In this document: piece by piece, positions 1-7,731 of the stretch
Numbering within the stretch: the stretch's first letter is position 1
Layout of the letters: every line of letters starts with the position of its first letter
Source: an uncultured Eggerthellaceae bacterium
GTDB taxonomy: Bacteria; Actinomycetota; Coriobacteriia; Coriobacteriales; Eggerthellaceae
Length of the DNA stretch: 64,000 bases
Assembly (NCBI GenBank): GCA_910589125.1
Contig: CAJURX010000001.1
Span: 186,001-250,000, forward strand
Direction of reading: 5' to 3'
Notes under the pieces: generated by a model
Seen by the model: only the letters and a program-made list of their open reading frames with translations
What the model was told of the DNA's origin: nothing
The model's database searches: none
Translations under genes and position numbers: made by a program

Positions 1-507
1 TACGTACTCACCCTCGTAGCGGATGCCCTTGCCCTTGTAGGGCTCCGGCTTGCGCCACTTGCGGATGTCAGCTGCGATCTGCCCGACCTGCTCCTTGGAT
101 GCGCCGGTGACCACGATCTCGTTCTGAGAGGGGACCTCGAAGGTGATGCCCTCGGGCGCCTTCACCAGGACGGGATGGGAGAAGCCAAGCTGCATCTCCA
201 GGTCGCGGCCCTTGAGGGCAGCGCGGTAGCCGACGCCGATCAGCTCCAGCTTCTTGCTGAAGCCCTCGGATACGCCCTCCACCATGTTGGCCAGAAGGGA
301 GCGGGTGAGACCCCAGAACGCATTGGTCTGGCGCTCGTCGTTCGCGGGAGAGATGATGATCTCCTCGCCTTCGTGCTTGATGATCATGGACGGCTGGAAC
401 GTGCGCGTGAGCTCGCCCTTCTTGCCCTTGACCGTCACCGTGGTCCCGTCGATCTTGACTTCCACCCCAGAAGGAACGGCCACGGGCATCTTACCGATAC
501 GTGACAT
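1..507 (-). CDS. rplF: Ribosomal protein L6 (uL6), 3' end outside window
   Basis: 50S subunit protein near the sarcin-ricin/GTPase region. The frame opens with MSRIGKMPVAVPSGVEV and runs off the left edge after 169 codons, so only about ten C-terminal residues should be missing (family about 178-180 aa). The late block GASKEQVGQIAADIRKWRKP is typical of L6. It lies 18 nt downstream of rpsH in the spc cluster. The start was chosen at the ATG with a GAAGGGAGCGAAGAGG ribosome-binding region just upstream. Confidence 0.95.
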   Translation of the reverse strand, partial: MSRIGKMPVAVPSGVEVKIDGTTVTVKGKKGELTRTFQPSMIIKHEGEEIIISPANDERQTNAFWGLTRSLLANMVEGVSEGFSKKLELIGVGYRAALKGRDLEMQLGFSHPVLVKAPEGITFEVPSQNEIVVTGASKEQVGQIAADIRKWRKPEPYKGKGIRYEGEYV

Positions 508-525
508 ACCTCTTCGCTCCTTCCC

Positions 526-924
526 TTACCAGATGTAAGCCATGACTTCGCCACCGATGCCCGCCTTGCGCGCATCGCGGTCGGTCATGACCCCGCTTGA
601 AGTGGATATGATGGCGGTGCCCAGGCCACCGAGGACGCGCGGCAGGTCATCCTTGCCGGCGTAGATGCGAAGACCGGGCTTGGAGATCCGCTTGATGCCC
701 TTGATGGTCTTCTCCTTCTTGGGACCGTACTTGAGCGTGAGCTCCAACGTGCCGCGCGGCTCGTCGTCGATCACCTCATAGCCTTGGATGTAGCCTTCCT
801 TGTCCATGATGCGGGCTATCTCCACGAGCTTCTTGCTGGTGGGCATAGACACCGTGTCATGACCTGCAGTCTGTGCGTTACGCAGGCGCGTAAGCATATC
901 TGCGATCGGGTCGGTCATTGTCAT
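526..924 (-). CDS. rpsH: Ribosomal protein S8 (uS8)
   Basis: 30S assembly protein that binds the 16S central domain. The start is set at MTMTDPIADML (132 aa, the usual length). An AAGGAG stands seven bases upstream, whereas the longer open frame has an arginine-rich N-terminus unlike the family. The C-terminal TSSGVMTDRDARKAGIGGE block is the conserved rRNA-binding signature. It lies between rpsN and rplF. Confidence 0.96.
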   Translation of the reverse strand: MTMTDPIADMLTRLRNAQTAGHDTVSMPTSKKLVEIARIMDKEGYIQGYEVIDDEPRGTLELTLKYGPKKEKTIKGIKRISKPGLRIYAGKDDLPRVLGGLGTAIISTSSGVMTDRDARKAGIGGEVMAYIW

Positions 925-1032
925 GTTGAGCTTCTCCTTAAACTCGCTTGCATATCTCATGCCGGTTCGAATCAGGCACCCGTAGCGCCTGCGCCTGGCA
1001 TGCAAGGACCAGTGTTCGTGAGGTCCTGTGCC

Positions 1033-1218
1033 CTACCAAGAGGACTTGGTGACGCCGGGCAGCTCGCCTTTGTTGGCAAGCTCGCGCAGGCAGATGCGGC
1101 ACAGGCCGAACTTGCGGTAGAACGCGCGCGGACGACCGCAGCGGGTGCAGCGGTTGTGCTGGCGCGTAGAGTACTTCGGTTCGCGCTTCGACTTGGCGAC
1201 CATGGATTTCTTAGCCAT
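1033..1218 (-). CDS. rpsN: Ribosomal protein S14, zinc-binding type Z
   Basis: Short 61-aa form of S14 with two CxxC pairs (CTRCG and CRICL) that bind zinc, as in zinc-replete Actinobacteria and Firmicutes. A zinc-independent paralogue would be about 90-100 aa and lack these cysteines. It sits in the usual place between rplE and rpsH. Confidence 0.96.
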   Translation of the reverse strand: MAKKSMVAKSKREPKYSTRQHNRCTRCGRPRAFYRKFGLCRICLRELANKGELPGVTKSSW

Positions 1219-1267
1219 TCGATCTCCTCTTTCGTGTCTGCTCTTGGCTCTTGCTCAGGTATCAGAG

Positions 1268-1819
1268 CTATTCGCTCTTGAACGGGAACCCGAGCGCCTT
1301 GAGCAGCGCCAGCGCGTTCTCGTCATTCTTGGCTGATGTGACGACCGTGATGTCCATGCCACGCGTGCGATCGATCTTGTCGTAGTCGATCTCCGGGAAG
1401 ATGAGCTGCTCGGTCACGCCCATGGAGTAGTTGCCGCGACCGTCGAAGCTCTTCGTGGACAGGCCACGGAAGTCACGGACGCGAGGGATGGCGGTGGCCA
1501 GCAGGCGATCCAGGAACTCCCACATGCGGTCCCCGCGCAGGGTGACCTTGCAGCCGATGGCCTGCCCCTCGCGGATATGGAAGCCTGCGATGGACTTCTT
1601 GGCGCGCGTGACCATGGGCTGCTGGCCGGTGATGACGCGCATGTCGTTCATGGCCGCATCCAGGAGCTTGGCATCTCCTGCAGCAGCGCCCACGCCCATG
1701 TTCACGACGATCTTGCTCAGCTTCGGGGTATCCATCTTGTTCTGGATGCCCAGGTCCTTCTGGAGCTGAGATGCTATCTCTTCGTTGTACTTCACTTTGA
1801 GTCGAGGCATATCTGCCAT
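1268..1819 (-). CDS. rplE: Ribosomal protein L5 (uL5)
   Basis: Binds 5S rRNA and the P-site tRNA region of the 50S subunit. It has 183 aa, with PKLSKIVVNMGVGAA and the 5S-binding GLSTKSFDGRGNYSMGV block. Two in-frame ATGs (1819 and 1810) are possible. The first was kept because AAAGG lies about ten bases upstream of it. An 88-nt gap separates it from rplX, larger than most gaps in the cluster. Confidence 0.95.
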   Translation of the reverse strand: MADMPRLKVKYNEEIASQLQKDLGIQNKMDTPKLSKIVVNMGVGAAAGDAKLLDAAMNDMRVITGQQPMVTRAKKSIAGFHIREGQAIGCKVTLRGDRMWEFLDRLLATAIPRVRDFRGLSTKSFDGRGNYSMGVTEQLIFPEIDYDKIDRTRGMDITVVTSAKNDENALALLKALGFPFKSE

Positions 1820-1907
1820 CTCTCATCAACCTTTCTGTTGGTTTGAACCCAGGATTTCCGACCCTGAGTCCCTCGGGTCGCCCGAGGGCCAAATGTCACA
1901 AAGCGGC

Positions 1908-2243
1908 TTAGTCGATATCCTTGCCGCACTTCTTGCAAACACGGTGCTTCTTGCCGTCCTCGATGCGATGGCCGACGCGAGTCGGCTTCTTGCACTGCGG
2001 GCAGATGAGCATCACGTTGGATGCATGCAGCGGAGCCTCGATGGACGAGATGCCACCCTGGGGATTCGCCTGGGTGGGGCGCATCGCCTTCTTGGCGATG
2101 TTGACCTTCTCGACCACCACGCGCTCAGACTCCGGGACGGTGCGGAGGATCTTGCCCTCCTTGCCGCTGTCCTTGCCCTTGATCACCTTGACGGTGTCGC
2201 CCTTGCGGACGTTGAGCACATTGCGCTTCGTTTTAGCAGTCAT
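1908..2243 (-). CDS. rplX: Ribosomal protein L24 (uL24)
   Basis: Assembly-initiator protein with an N-terminal KOW motif (VRKGDTVKVIKGKDSGKEG) and a C-terminal zinc-ribbon-like pair (CPQCKK, CKKCGK) common in Gram-positive L24. The start is at MTAKTKRN (111 aa). A longer frame would begin with a GTG that overlaps the AGGAGG ribosome-binding site, so that start is rejected. Confidence 0.95.
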   Translation of the reverse strand: MTAKTKRNVLNVRKGDTVKVIKGKDSGKEGKILRTVPESERVVVEKVNIAKKAMRPTQANPQGGISSIEAPLHASNVMLICPQCKKPTRVGHRIEDGKKHRVCKKCGKDID

Positions 2244-2258
2244 TATCTTCGACACCTC

Positions 2259-2627
2259 CTAAAGCGTCTCGGGTGCCAAGGACACGATCTTCATGTAGCG
2301 CTTGTCGCGAAGCTCGCGTGCGACCGGCCCGAAGATGCGGGTGCCGCGCGGAGTGCCATCGTTGTTGATGAGCACGGCTGCGTTCTGGTCGAACTTGATG
2401 TAGCTGCCGTCGTCCCTGCGCACTTCCTTCTTCACGCGAACGATGACGCAGCGCACCACTTCGCCCTTCTTCACCCCACCGTTGGGCATGGCCTCCTTGA
2501 CGCTGCAGATGATGACATCGCCAAGCCCTGCATAGCGGCGCTTGGAGCCGCCCAGGACCTTGATGCACTGCACCTTGCGAGCGCCGGAGTTATCCGCAAC
2601 GGCGAGCATGGATTGCATTTGGATCAT
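2259..2627 (-). CDS. rplN: Ribosomal protein L14 (uL14)
   Basis: Subunit-interface protein of the 50S, 122 aa, the standard length. The N-terminal MIQMQSMLAVADNSGARKV and the central GTPRGTRIFGPVARELR are diagnostic. The 15-nt spacer to rplX carries the strong AGGAGG site used by that gene. Confidence 0.97.
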   Translation of the reverse strand: MIQMQSMLAVADNSGARKVQCIKVLGGSKRRYAGLGDVIICSVKEAMPNGGVKKGEVVRCVIVRVKKEVRRDDGSYIKFDQNAAVLINNDGTPRGTRIFGPVARELRDKRYMKIVSLAPETL

Positions 2628-2668
2628 TGCTATTCGTCCTTACCTTCCAAGGGAAAAGCGCGCACGCG

Positions 2669-2926
2669 CTATTTCGCCTTCTCCACTATCTTGTAAAGGC
2701 GCCAGCGCTTCATCTTGGAAAGCGGACGCGTCTCCATGATCTGGACAGTGTCGCCAAGACCTGCCTCGTTCTCCTCGTCATGGGCGTGATACTTCTTGGT
2801 GGAAGTGATCATCTTGCCGTAGATCGGATGGGGCTTGCGCTCCTCGACCGACACGACGATGGTCTTGTCATTCACGTCGCTCACAACGACGCCCTGCCTG
2901 ACCTTGCGAAGGTTCCTTTGTTCCAT
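2669..2926 (-). CDS. rpsQ: Ribosomal protein S17 (uS17)
   Basis: Primary 16S-binding protein, 85 aa. GVVVSDVNDKTIVVSVEERK and HPIYGKMITSTKKYHAHDE are family blocks. It is 13 nt downstream of rpmC and 41 nt upstream of rplN. Confidence 0.96.
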   Translation of the reverse strand: MEQRNLRKVRQGVVVSDVNDKTIVVSVEERKPHPIYGKMITSTKKYHAHDEENEAGLGDTVQIMETRPLSKMKRWRLYKIVEKAK

Positions 2927-2939
2927 CCTGCTATCCTCC

Positions 2940-3134
2940 TTACGCGCTCAGCTCGCGAGCCCGCATCTCAGTGAGGATGCGTGCGATGTCCTTTTTGACC
3001 TGCTTGACGCGCGCGGTGTTGTCAAGCTGGCTCGTCGCCATCTGGAAACGCAGGTTGAACAGCTCCGCTCGGGCGTCTTTGAGCTTCCCAGCCAGATCTT
3101 CGGCTGAAAGCTCGTGGATCTCTGATGCTCTCAT
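2940..3134 (-). CDS. rpmC: Ribosomal protein L29 (uL29)
   Basis: Small helical protein at the nascent-chain exit, 64 aa, beginning MRASEIHELSAEDL with the ELFNLRFQMATSQLDN core. Its start codon directly follows the rplP stop with no spacer, so the two are probably translationally coupled. Confidence 0.96.
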   Translation of the reverse strand: MRASEIHELSAEDLAGKLKDARAELFNLRFQMATSQLDNTARVKQVKKDIARILTEMRARELSA

Positions 3135-3557
3135 CTATTCCTGCCCTTCCGTCTGACGCGTGACGATCTTGCACTTGATGGGCAGCTTGTTGGTGGCAAG
3201 CCTGAGCGCCTCACGCGCAGTCTCGTCGTCAACGCCATCGATCTCGAACATTATGCGGCCGGGCTTGACCACGGCCACCCATCCCTCCGGGTTGCCCTTG
3301 CCGGAGCCCATGCGGGTCTCAGCAGGCTTGGAGGTGATCGGCTTGTCGGGGAAGATGGTGATCCAGACCTTGCCGCCACGCTTCATGTGCCTGGTCATGG
3401 CAACACGGGCAGCCTCGATCTGGCGGTTGGTGATCCAATGGGGCTCAAGAGCCTGCAGGCCATAGGAACCGTGGTTCAGCCTGGTGCCACCCTTGGCCTT
3501 TCCCTTCATGGAGCCGCGCTGCACCTTGCGGTGCTTCACACGCTTGGGCATTAACAT
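3135..3557 (-). CDS. rplP: Ribosomal protein L16 (uL16)
   Basis: 50S protein that organises the A-site finger, 140 aa, starting MLMPKRVKHRKVQRG. The stop abuts rpmC. The start overlaps the rpsC stop by one base (TAATG), which indicates translational coupling in the order rpsC-rplP-rpmC. Confidence 0.97.
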   Translation of the reverse strand: MLMPKRVKHRKVQRGSMKGKAKGGTRLNHGSYGLQALEPHWITNRQIEAARVAMTRHMKRGGKVWITIFPDKPITSKPAETRMGSGKGNPEGWVAVVKPGRIMFEIDGVDDETAREALRLATNKLPIKCKIVTRQTEGQE

Positions 3558-4258
3558 TAGCTGCGCCCCCTGTCATTGCGGCGGCGCGGCGGACGCGAGG
3601 GCCCTTCGAGCGCCGGGTTGGACATCTTCTGGTTCGGCATCACCTCGCCGTGATACACCCAGACCTGCACGCCGATGGCGCCCATCTGGGTATTCGCGGT
3701 GGCGAAGCCGTAGTTGATCTTCGCACGGAGCGTCTGCAGCGGCACGCGACCCTCGCGATACCACTCGCGACGGCTCATCTCAGCGCCGCCCAGGCGCCCT
3801 GAGCACTGGATCCGGATGCCCTTGGCACCGGACTTCATGGCAGACTGCACAGCCTTGCGCATAGCGCGACGGAAGGCGACGCGGCCCTCCAGCTGCTCGG
3901 CCACGGACTGGGCGATGAGCTCAGCATCCAGCTCGGGACGCTTGACCTCGACGACCTCGACGGAAACGGTGCCGTTCGCGATCTTCTCCAGCTTCTTGCG
4001 GAGCGCGTCGATCTCAGAGCCCTTCTTGCCGATGACCACGCCAGGGCGAGCAGTGGTGATGACGACCTTGATCTTGTCGCCAGCGCGCTCGATCTCTACC
4101 TGGGACACGGCTGCTCGGGCGAGCTGCTTGTCCAGGAACTTGCGGATGGCCAGATCGTTCTCGAGCGTCTCCGCGTAGTTCTTGTCTGCATACCAGCGGC
4201 TGCGCCAATCTTCCGTGATCCCCAGGCGGAAGCCTGTGGGGCTTACCTTCTGACCCAT
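3557..4258 (-). CDS. rpsC: Ribosomal protein S3 (uS3)
   Basis: mRNA-entry-channel protein of the 30S subunit. The start at MGQKVSPTGFRLGI gives 233 aa; the upstream in-frame ATG would add an unconserved arginine-rich stretch. A KH domain (GVVIGKKGSEIDALRKKL) lies around residues 60-110, followed by the conserved C-domain. Confidence 0.96.
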   Translation of the reverse strand: MGQKVSPTGFRLGITEDWRSRWYADKNYAETLENDLAIRKFLDKQLARAAVSQVEIERAGDKIKVVITTARPGVVIGKKGSEIDALRKKLEKIANGTVSVEVVEVKRPELDAELIAQSVAEQLEGRVAFRRAMRKAVQSAMKSGAKGIRIQCSGRLGGAEMSRREWYREGRVPLQTLRAKINYGFATANTQMGAIGVQVWVYHGEVMPNQKMSNPALEGPSRPPRRRNDRGRS

Positions 4259-4259
4259 G

Positions 4260-4601
4260 CTAGGCCTCCTCTCGAGGTGCAACGATGATGGTTATATGGC
4301 TCGTGCGCTTGTTGATGCGGCTCGCAGAGCCCTTCGCACGCGGGCGGATGCGCTTGAGCGTGGGGCCCTCGTCAACGTAGGCCCTCTTCACGACGAGCGT
4401 CGCCGGATTCAGGTTGTTGTTGTGCTCAGCGTTGGCGACAGCCGAGTTGAGCACCTTCTCCACGGTCTCAGCGATGGCGCGATTGGTGAACGCGAGGATC
4501 TCGCGTGCCTGCTCAACGGACTTGCCGCGGACCAGATCGACGACCACGCGAGCCTTTCGGGGAGAAACGCGCACGTACTTTGCCTGTGACTTGACTTCCA
4601 T
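4260..4601 (-). CDS. rplV: Ribosomal protein L22 (uL22)
   Basis: Lines the peptide exit tunnel, 113 aa. RVSPRKARVVVDLVRGK and the beta-hairpin tip region RIRPRAKGSASRINKRTSHI are intact, with none of the macrolide-resistance deletions known in that loop. One base separates its stop from the rpsC start. Confidence 0.96.
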   Translation of the reverse strand: MEVKSQAKYVRVSPRKARVVVDLVRGKSVEQAREILAFTNRAIAETVEKVLNSAVANAEHNNNLNPATLVVKRAYVDEGPTLKRIRPRAKGSASRINKRTSHITIIVAPREEA

Positions 4602-4613
4602 CTTCTCCCCTCC

Positions 4614-4886
4614 TTATTTCTTGCCCTTGTCGGCAGAGTGTCCACGGAACGTGCGCGTGGGCGAGAACTCTCCGAGCTTGTGTCCGACCATGGATTCGGT
4701 GACGTATACGGGGACATGCTTGCGCCCGTCATACACTGCGATCGTGTGCCCGACCATCTCCGGGAAGATGGTGGATGCACGGGACCAGGTCTTGATGACT
4801 TCCTTTTCGCCTGCCTCGTTCATCTTCTGGATTCGGCCGAGAAGGCGCGGTTCAATGAATGGGCCTTTCTTCAGACTTCTGCTCAA
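4614..4886 (-). CDS. rpsS: Ribosomal protein S19 (uS19), TTG start
   Basis: 30S head protein, 90 aa, read as MSRSLKKGPFIEPRLLGR. The first codon is TTG. No ATG or GTG lies upstream in frame at a sensible distance, the conserved N-terminus begins exactly here, and AGGAGT stands six bases upstream. A TTG start can lower initiation rate, which is unusual for a ribosomal protein gene. Confidence 0.93.
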   Translation of the reverse strand: MSRSLKKGPFIEPRLLGRIQKMNEAGEKEVIKTWSRASTIFPEMVGHTIAVYDGRKHVPVYVTESMVGHKLGEFSPTRTFRGHSADKGKK

Positions 4887-4904
4887 TTTGACTCCTAAAC
4901 TCGG

Positions 4905-5735
4905 CTATTTCCTACGGCGGCGAATGATCAGGCGGCTAGAGGACTTCTTCTTGTTGCGGGTGCGATGGCCCTTGGTGGGCACGCCCCACGGAGTGACAGG
5001 ATGACGTCCAGAGGTCTTGTTCTTGCCTTCGCCACCACCATGCGGATGGTCGACAGGATTCATGACGGTACCGCGAACGGTGGGACGGATGCCGCGCCAG
5101 CGGTTCCTGCCCGCCTTGCCGATCTTGATGTTGGAATGCTCAGCGTTGCCGACCTCTCCCACGGTGGCACGGCAGGTGAGGAGCACGCGGCGCATCTCAG
5201 AGGAGGGCATGCGCAGGATGGCGTACTTGCCCTCCTTGCCCATCAGCTGGATGGACGTGCCGGCAGAGCGAGCCATGGACGCGCCCTTGCCAGGCTGGAG
5301 CTCCACGCAGTGCACGAGCGTGCCCACGGGGATGGCCTCCAGGGGAAGCGCGTTGCCCGGCTTGATGTCGGACTCAGGGCCGCTCATGATGGTGTCGCCC
5401 ACCTTGAGGCCCTTCGGGTGGATGATGTAGCGCTTCTCGCCGTCTGCGTAGTGCAGAAGGGCGATGCGCGCCGAGCGGTTCGGGTCATACTCGATGGTGG
5501 CGACCTTCGCGGGCACGCCATCCTTATCCCGCTTGAAATCGATGATGCGGTAGCGACGCTTGACGCCGCCTCCCTTGTGACGCGTGGTGATGCGCCCGTT
5601 GTTGTTGCGACCAGCCTTGTTCGGCTTCTTCGCCAGAAGCGATTTCTCAGGCGTCGAGGTGGTGATCTCCTCGAAGTCGGAAACCGTCTGGAAGCGCCGG
5701 CCAGGACTTGTCGGCTTGTATTGCTTGACTCCCAT
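4905..5735 (-). CDS. rplB: Ribosomal protein L2 (uL2)
   Basis: Peptidyl-transferase-proximal 50S protein, 276 aa. The C-terminal VDHPHGGGEG block, with the conserved histidine near the peptidyl-transferase centre, is present, as is PGNALPLEAIPVGTLVHCVE. It is the first gene of the left-hand ribosomal block. Normally rplW precedes it directly; here the upstream neighbour is the ygiQ-like gene, 193 nt away, so this block needs its own promoter or readthrough. Confidence 0.97.
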   Translation of the reverse strand: MGVKQYKPTSPGRRFQTVSDFEEITTSTPEKSLLAKKPNKAGRNNNGRITTRHKGGGVKRRYRIIDFKRDKDGVPAKVATIEYDPNRSARIALLHYADGEKRYIIHPKGLKVGDTIMSGPESDIKPGNALPLEAIPVGTLVHCVELQPGKGASMARSAGTSIQLMGKEGKYAILRMPSSEMRRVLLTCRATVGEVGNAEHSNIKIGKAGRNRWRGIRPTVRGTVMNPVDHPHGGGEGKNKTSGRHPVTPWGVPTKGHRTRNKKKSSSRLIIRRRRK

Positions 5736-5801
5736 CCAAACAGCCTTTCTAGACTACTTCGGCCCTTGATGGCGCGCCTCTCCGCACTCCAAAGGCCTTC
5801 T

Positions 5802-5829
5802 TGCATACCGTGGCAAGACGATTGCACAA
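5802..5829 (-). promoter_or_regulatory. Possible sigma70 promoter for the rplB-led block
   Basis: On the minus strand TTGTGC and TATGCA are separated by 16 bp, about 65 nt upstream of rplB. The match is weak. It is the best candidate I see in the only gap (5736-5928) that could carry a promoter for the displaced ribosomal block. Confidence 0.3.
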
Positions 5830-5928
5830 CATGCAGGATGGAGGCTCCTACCTGCGACTCCGCCTTACCACGCGTCCGGGTGTGTCCATAGACGCACAGA
5901 CGCAAACGGAGAGTTTATCACAGACGCA

Positions 5929-7731
5929 TCAGCTTTTGAGCAGGCATTTCGGCCCTTTGCCGATCAGGTCCTCGCGATGGGCAGCCTTGAGCGCTTCGCG
6001 GACAAGGCGCGCGTTCTTCGGGTTCCGATACTGGATGAGCGCGCGCTGCATGGCCTTCTCATGGGGAGAGGTGGGAACGGGGACCTCCGCACCCGTGAGC
6101 GGGTCGATGCCCGTGTGGTACATGGCGGTCGAGAGCGTGCCGGGCGTGGGATAGAAATCCTGCACCTGCTCAGGGCTGTAGCCCATGTCCCGCACGAACT
6201 CCGCGAGCTCGATCGCATCTTCGAGCGTGGACCCGGGATGCGATGACATGAGGTACGGAACGAGGTACTGCTCCTTGCCCACGCGCCTCGTCAGCTCCTG
6301 GAAGCGCTTCGCGAACGCGCGGTACACGCTGATGCGGGGCTTGCCCATCAGAGCGAGCACGCGATCGGAGACGTGCTCGGGAGCCACCCTGAGCTGACCG
6401 GAGACATGGTGGGCCACCAGCTCCTCGAGGAACGCAGGGTCATCGTCCAAGAGCGCATAGTCATACCGCACGCCCGAGCGGACGAACACCTTCTTCACGT
6501 CCGGCAAGCAGCGAAGGTCGCGCAGCAGCTCCACGTATCCCGCATGATCGGGCTTCAGGTTCTTGCAGGGATCCGCACCCAGGCAGCGCCTGTCAGTGCA
6601 TGCGCCCGCACGCGCCACCTTGGGGCATGCATCGACGCAGAAGTTGGCGGTCGGGCCACCCACATCGTGGATGTATCCCTTGAACCCAGGCCGCGTGGTG
6701 AGCAGCTTCGCCTCAGCCATCACCGACTCATGGCTGCGCGCGGACACATGCCTGCCCTGATGGAACGTGAGCGCGCAGAAGGAGCATTCGCCAAAGCAGC
6801 CGCGGCTGCTGGCCAAGGAGAACTCCACCTCCTTGAAGGCGGGCACGCCACCTGCTGCATCATAGGAGGGATGCCAGCCCCGCATGTAGGGCAGGCGATA
6901 GACCGCATCCATCTCTGAGGTGGTGAGCGGAGAGGCGGGCGGGTTCTGCACCACATAGACCCCGTCCGGATAGGGCTCCACCAGGCGCACACCGCTCACA
7001 GGATCGGAGTTGGCGTATTGGATGGCGAAGCTCTGCGCGAAGCGGCGCTTGCCCTCAGGTCCAGTGAGCTCATCCCAGGAGGGCAGCATCTCGAAGTCGT
7101 AGACGTGATCGAGGGAATCCGTCCGGAACGCCGTTCCATCTATGAAGGTGAGGTCGTGGATGCCGAGCCCCGCATCCAGGCCGTCCGCTATCTCAACGAT
7201 GGAATGCTCCCCCATGCCATACGAGATGAGATCGGCACCGGAATCCAAGAGGATGGATGGCATCAGGGCATCTGACCAGTAGTCATAATGGGCAAGGCGG
7301 CGCAGCGATGCCTCTATCCCGCCGATGATGATGGGAGCATCCGGATACGCCGTGCGGATGAGCTTGGAATAGGCGATCACGGCTCTGTCGGGCCGCTTGC
7401 CCATCACCCCGCCTGGCGAATAGGCGTCGCGCTTCCTGCGCTTCTTCGCCACCGTGTAATGGTTGACCATGGAATCCATGTTCCCCGCCGAGACGAGGAA
7501 CCCCAGCCGCGGCTCGCCGAACGCGCGCACCTCATCAAGCGAGGAGACGTCAGGCTGCGCCAAGATGACGACCTTGTAGCCCTCGCGCTCTAGAAGCCTG
7601 CTTATGATGGCCGTGCCGAACGAGGGATGGTCCACATACGCATCCCCCGTCACATACACGAAGTCAGGCTGCTCCCACCCTGCATCCCGCATCTCTGCGG
7701 GCGTGGTGGGCAGGAACCCATGCGGCTCCAT
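5929..7731 (-). CDS. YgiQ-family radical SAM protein
   Basis: Radical SAM protein of the YgiQ (UPF0313) family, whose reaction is not known. 600 aa. An N-terminal B12-binding-like region (DHPSFGTAIISRLLE, IIIGGIEASLRR) precedes the cluster motif C312-x3-C316-x2-C319 (GCFGECSFC). A second cysteine-rich stretch (CVDACPKVARAGACTDRRC) follows. E. coli YgiQ is somewhat longer (about 740 aa). The start ATG shares one base with the tig stop (TGATG), so the two are probably coupled. The gene lies inside the segment that separates the two halves of the S10 cluster. Confidence 0.85.
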   Translation of the reverse strand: MEPHGFLPTTPAEMRDAGWEQPDFVYVTGDAYVDHPSFGTAIISRLLEREGYKVVILAQPDVSSLDEVRAFGEPRLGFLVSAGNMDSMVNHYTVAKKRRKRDAYSPGGVMGKRPDRAVIAYSKLIRTAYPDAPIIIGGIEASLRRLAHYDYWSDALMPSILLDSGADLISYGMGEHSIVEIADGLDAGLGIHDLTFIDGTAFRTDSLDHVYDFEMLPSWDELTGPEGKRRFAQSFAIQYANSDPVSGVRLVEPYPDGVYVVQNPPASPLTTSEMDAVYRLPYMRGWHPSYDAAGGVPAFKEVEFSLASSRGCFGECSFCALTFHQGRHVSARSHESVMAEAKLLTTRPGFKGYIHDVGGPTANFCVDACPKVARAGACTDRRCLGADPCKNLKPDHAGYVELLRDLRCLPDVKKVFVRSGVRYDYALLDDDPAFLEELVAHHVSGQLRVAPEHVSDRVLALMGKPRISVYRAFAKRFQELTRRVGKEQYLVPYLMSSHPGSTLEDAIELAEFVRDMGYSPEQVQDFYPTPGTLSTAMYHTGIDPLTGAEVPVPTSPHEKAMQRALIQYRNPKNARLVREALKAAHREDLIGKGPKCLLKS

